This document shows, piece after piece, positions 5,963 to 6,085 of a stretch of 6,085 nt of DNA. The DNA is taken from contig CALCHA010000150.1 in NCBI GenBank assembly GCA_937901265.1, forward strand, positions 1-6,085. The letters are read 5' to 3'. The first letter of the stretch is position 1; each line of letters begins with the position of its first letter. Below the pieces are notes generated by a model, which saw only the letters and a list, made by a program, of their open reading frames with translations, was not told the DNA's origin and searched no databases. Source of the stretch: an uncultured Phycisphaerales bacterium (GTDB taxonomy: Bacteria; Planctomycetota; Phycisphaerae; WQYP01). The translations under genes and the position numbers were made by a program.

Positions 5963-6085
5963 TGTCGGCGTGCCATCCTGTCGCGATTTCCACGTGAACT
6001 TGCAGCCTGCATTGCATCCGGCCAACGCCCTCGTAAGGGTCAGGTTTGGGCCGCCGCGTCCGACGTCAGGCCGAACGCGGCCGCC
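5963..6085. other. Terminal non-coding stretch
   Basis: This stretch follows the stop of the sialidase-like gene. Short open frames exist but none has a start, a ribosome binding site or recognisable protein character within the window. Apart from the possible stem-loop at the right edge, nothing is seen in it. Confidence 0.5.
6049..6085 (+). terminator. Possible stem-loop at the window edge
   Basis: The arms GGCCGCCGCGT (6049-6059) and ACGCGGCCGCC (6075-6085) pair over 11 positions with one mismatch, around a 15-nt loop. It could act as a terminator or mRNA-end hairpin for the sialidase-like gene. A following U-tract cannot be checked because the window ends, and chance pairing is common at this GC content. 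Confidence 0.22.

Noticed and set aside
4715..6025. A 436-codon minus-strand open frame opposite the sialidase-like gene
   Set aside because: The plus-strand frame has a ribosome binding site, signal peptide, four Asp-boxes and family motifs. The minus frame has no recognisable domain and is explained by GC-rich codon structure.

Overview
The window is high-GC bacterial DNA, probably from a planctomycete or an acidobacterium-like lineage. That placement is an inference from three things. One is the strong G/C bias at third codon positions. Another is a short intergenic element whose six-frame translations ('TLPDGRGSE', 'RAATVGERG') I recall as frequent spurious peptides in genomes of those groups. 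The third is a secreted sialidase-like protein of the CxCC type that is common in them. No marker gene fixes the taxon.

Layout. The left third is transcribed on the minus strand. It holds, in transcription order, a possible 56-codon small ORF (1798-1628), a 488-aa protein ending in a SEC-C zinc-binding motif (1635-169), and a tRNA with anticodon CAU (86-14). A divergent intergenic stretch (about 1799-1963) carries the repeat-like element. To its right lies a compact plus-strand operon of three genes for a complete ABC importer of the cobalamin/iron-siderophore class: a lipoprotein substrate-binding protein, a FecCD-type permease and an ATPase. Both junctions are 4-nt start/stop overlaps (GTGA and ATGA), so the proteins are probably made by coupled translation. 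A separate plus-strand gene follows, encoding a secreted four-Asp-box beta-propeller protein (4865-5962) with a good ribosome binding site. The last 123 bases hold no supported gene, only a possible stem-loop at the edge.

How the genes work together. The three transporter genes are enough for inner-membrane uptake: the lipoprotein captures the ligand, the permease moves it, and the ATPase drives transport. No outer-membrane receptor, cobalamin riboswitch or Fur box is visible, so the ligand (B12, haem or ferric siderophore) cannot be settled here. The SEC-C protein, the tRNA and the sialidase-like protein have no evident functional link to the transporter. I found no convincing new biological system. 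The items most worth a second look are the small overlapping ORF, the interspersed repeat, the cysteine motif of the propeller protein and the sharp change in codon-third-base habit between the transporter operon and its right-hand neighbour.
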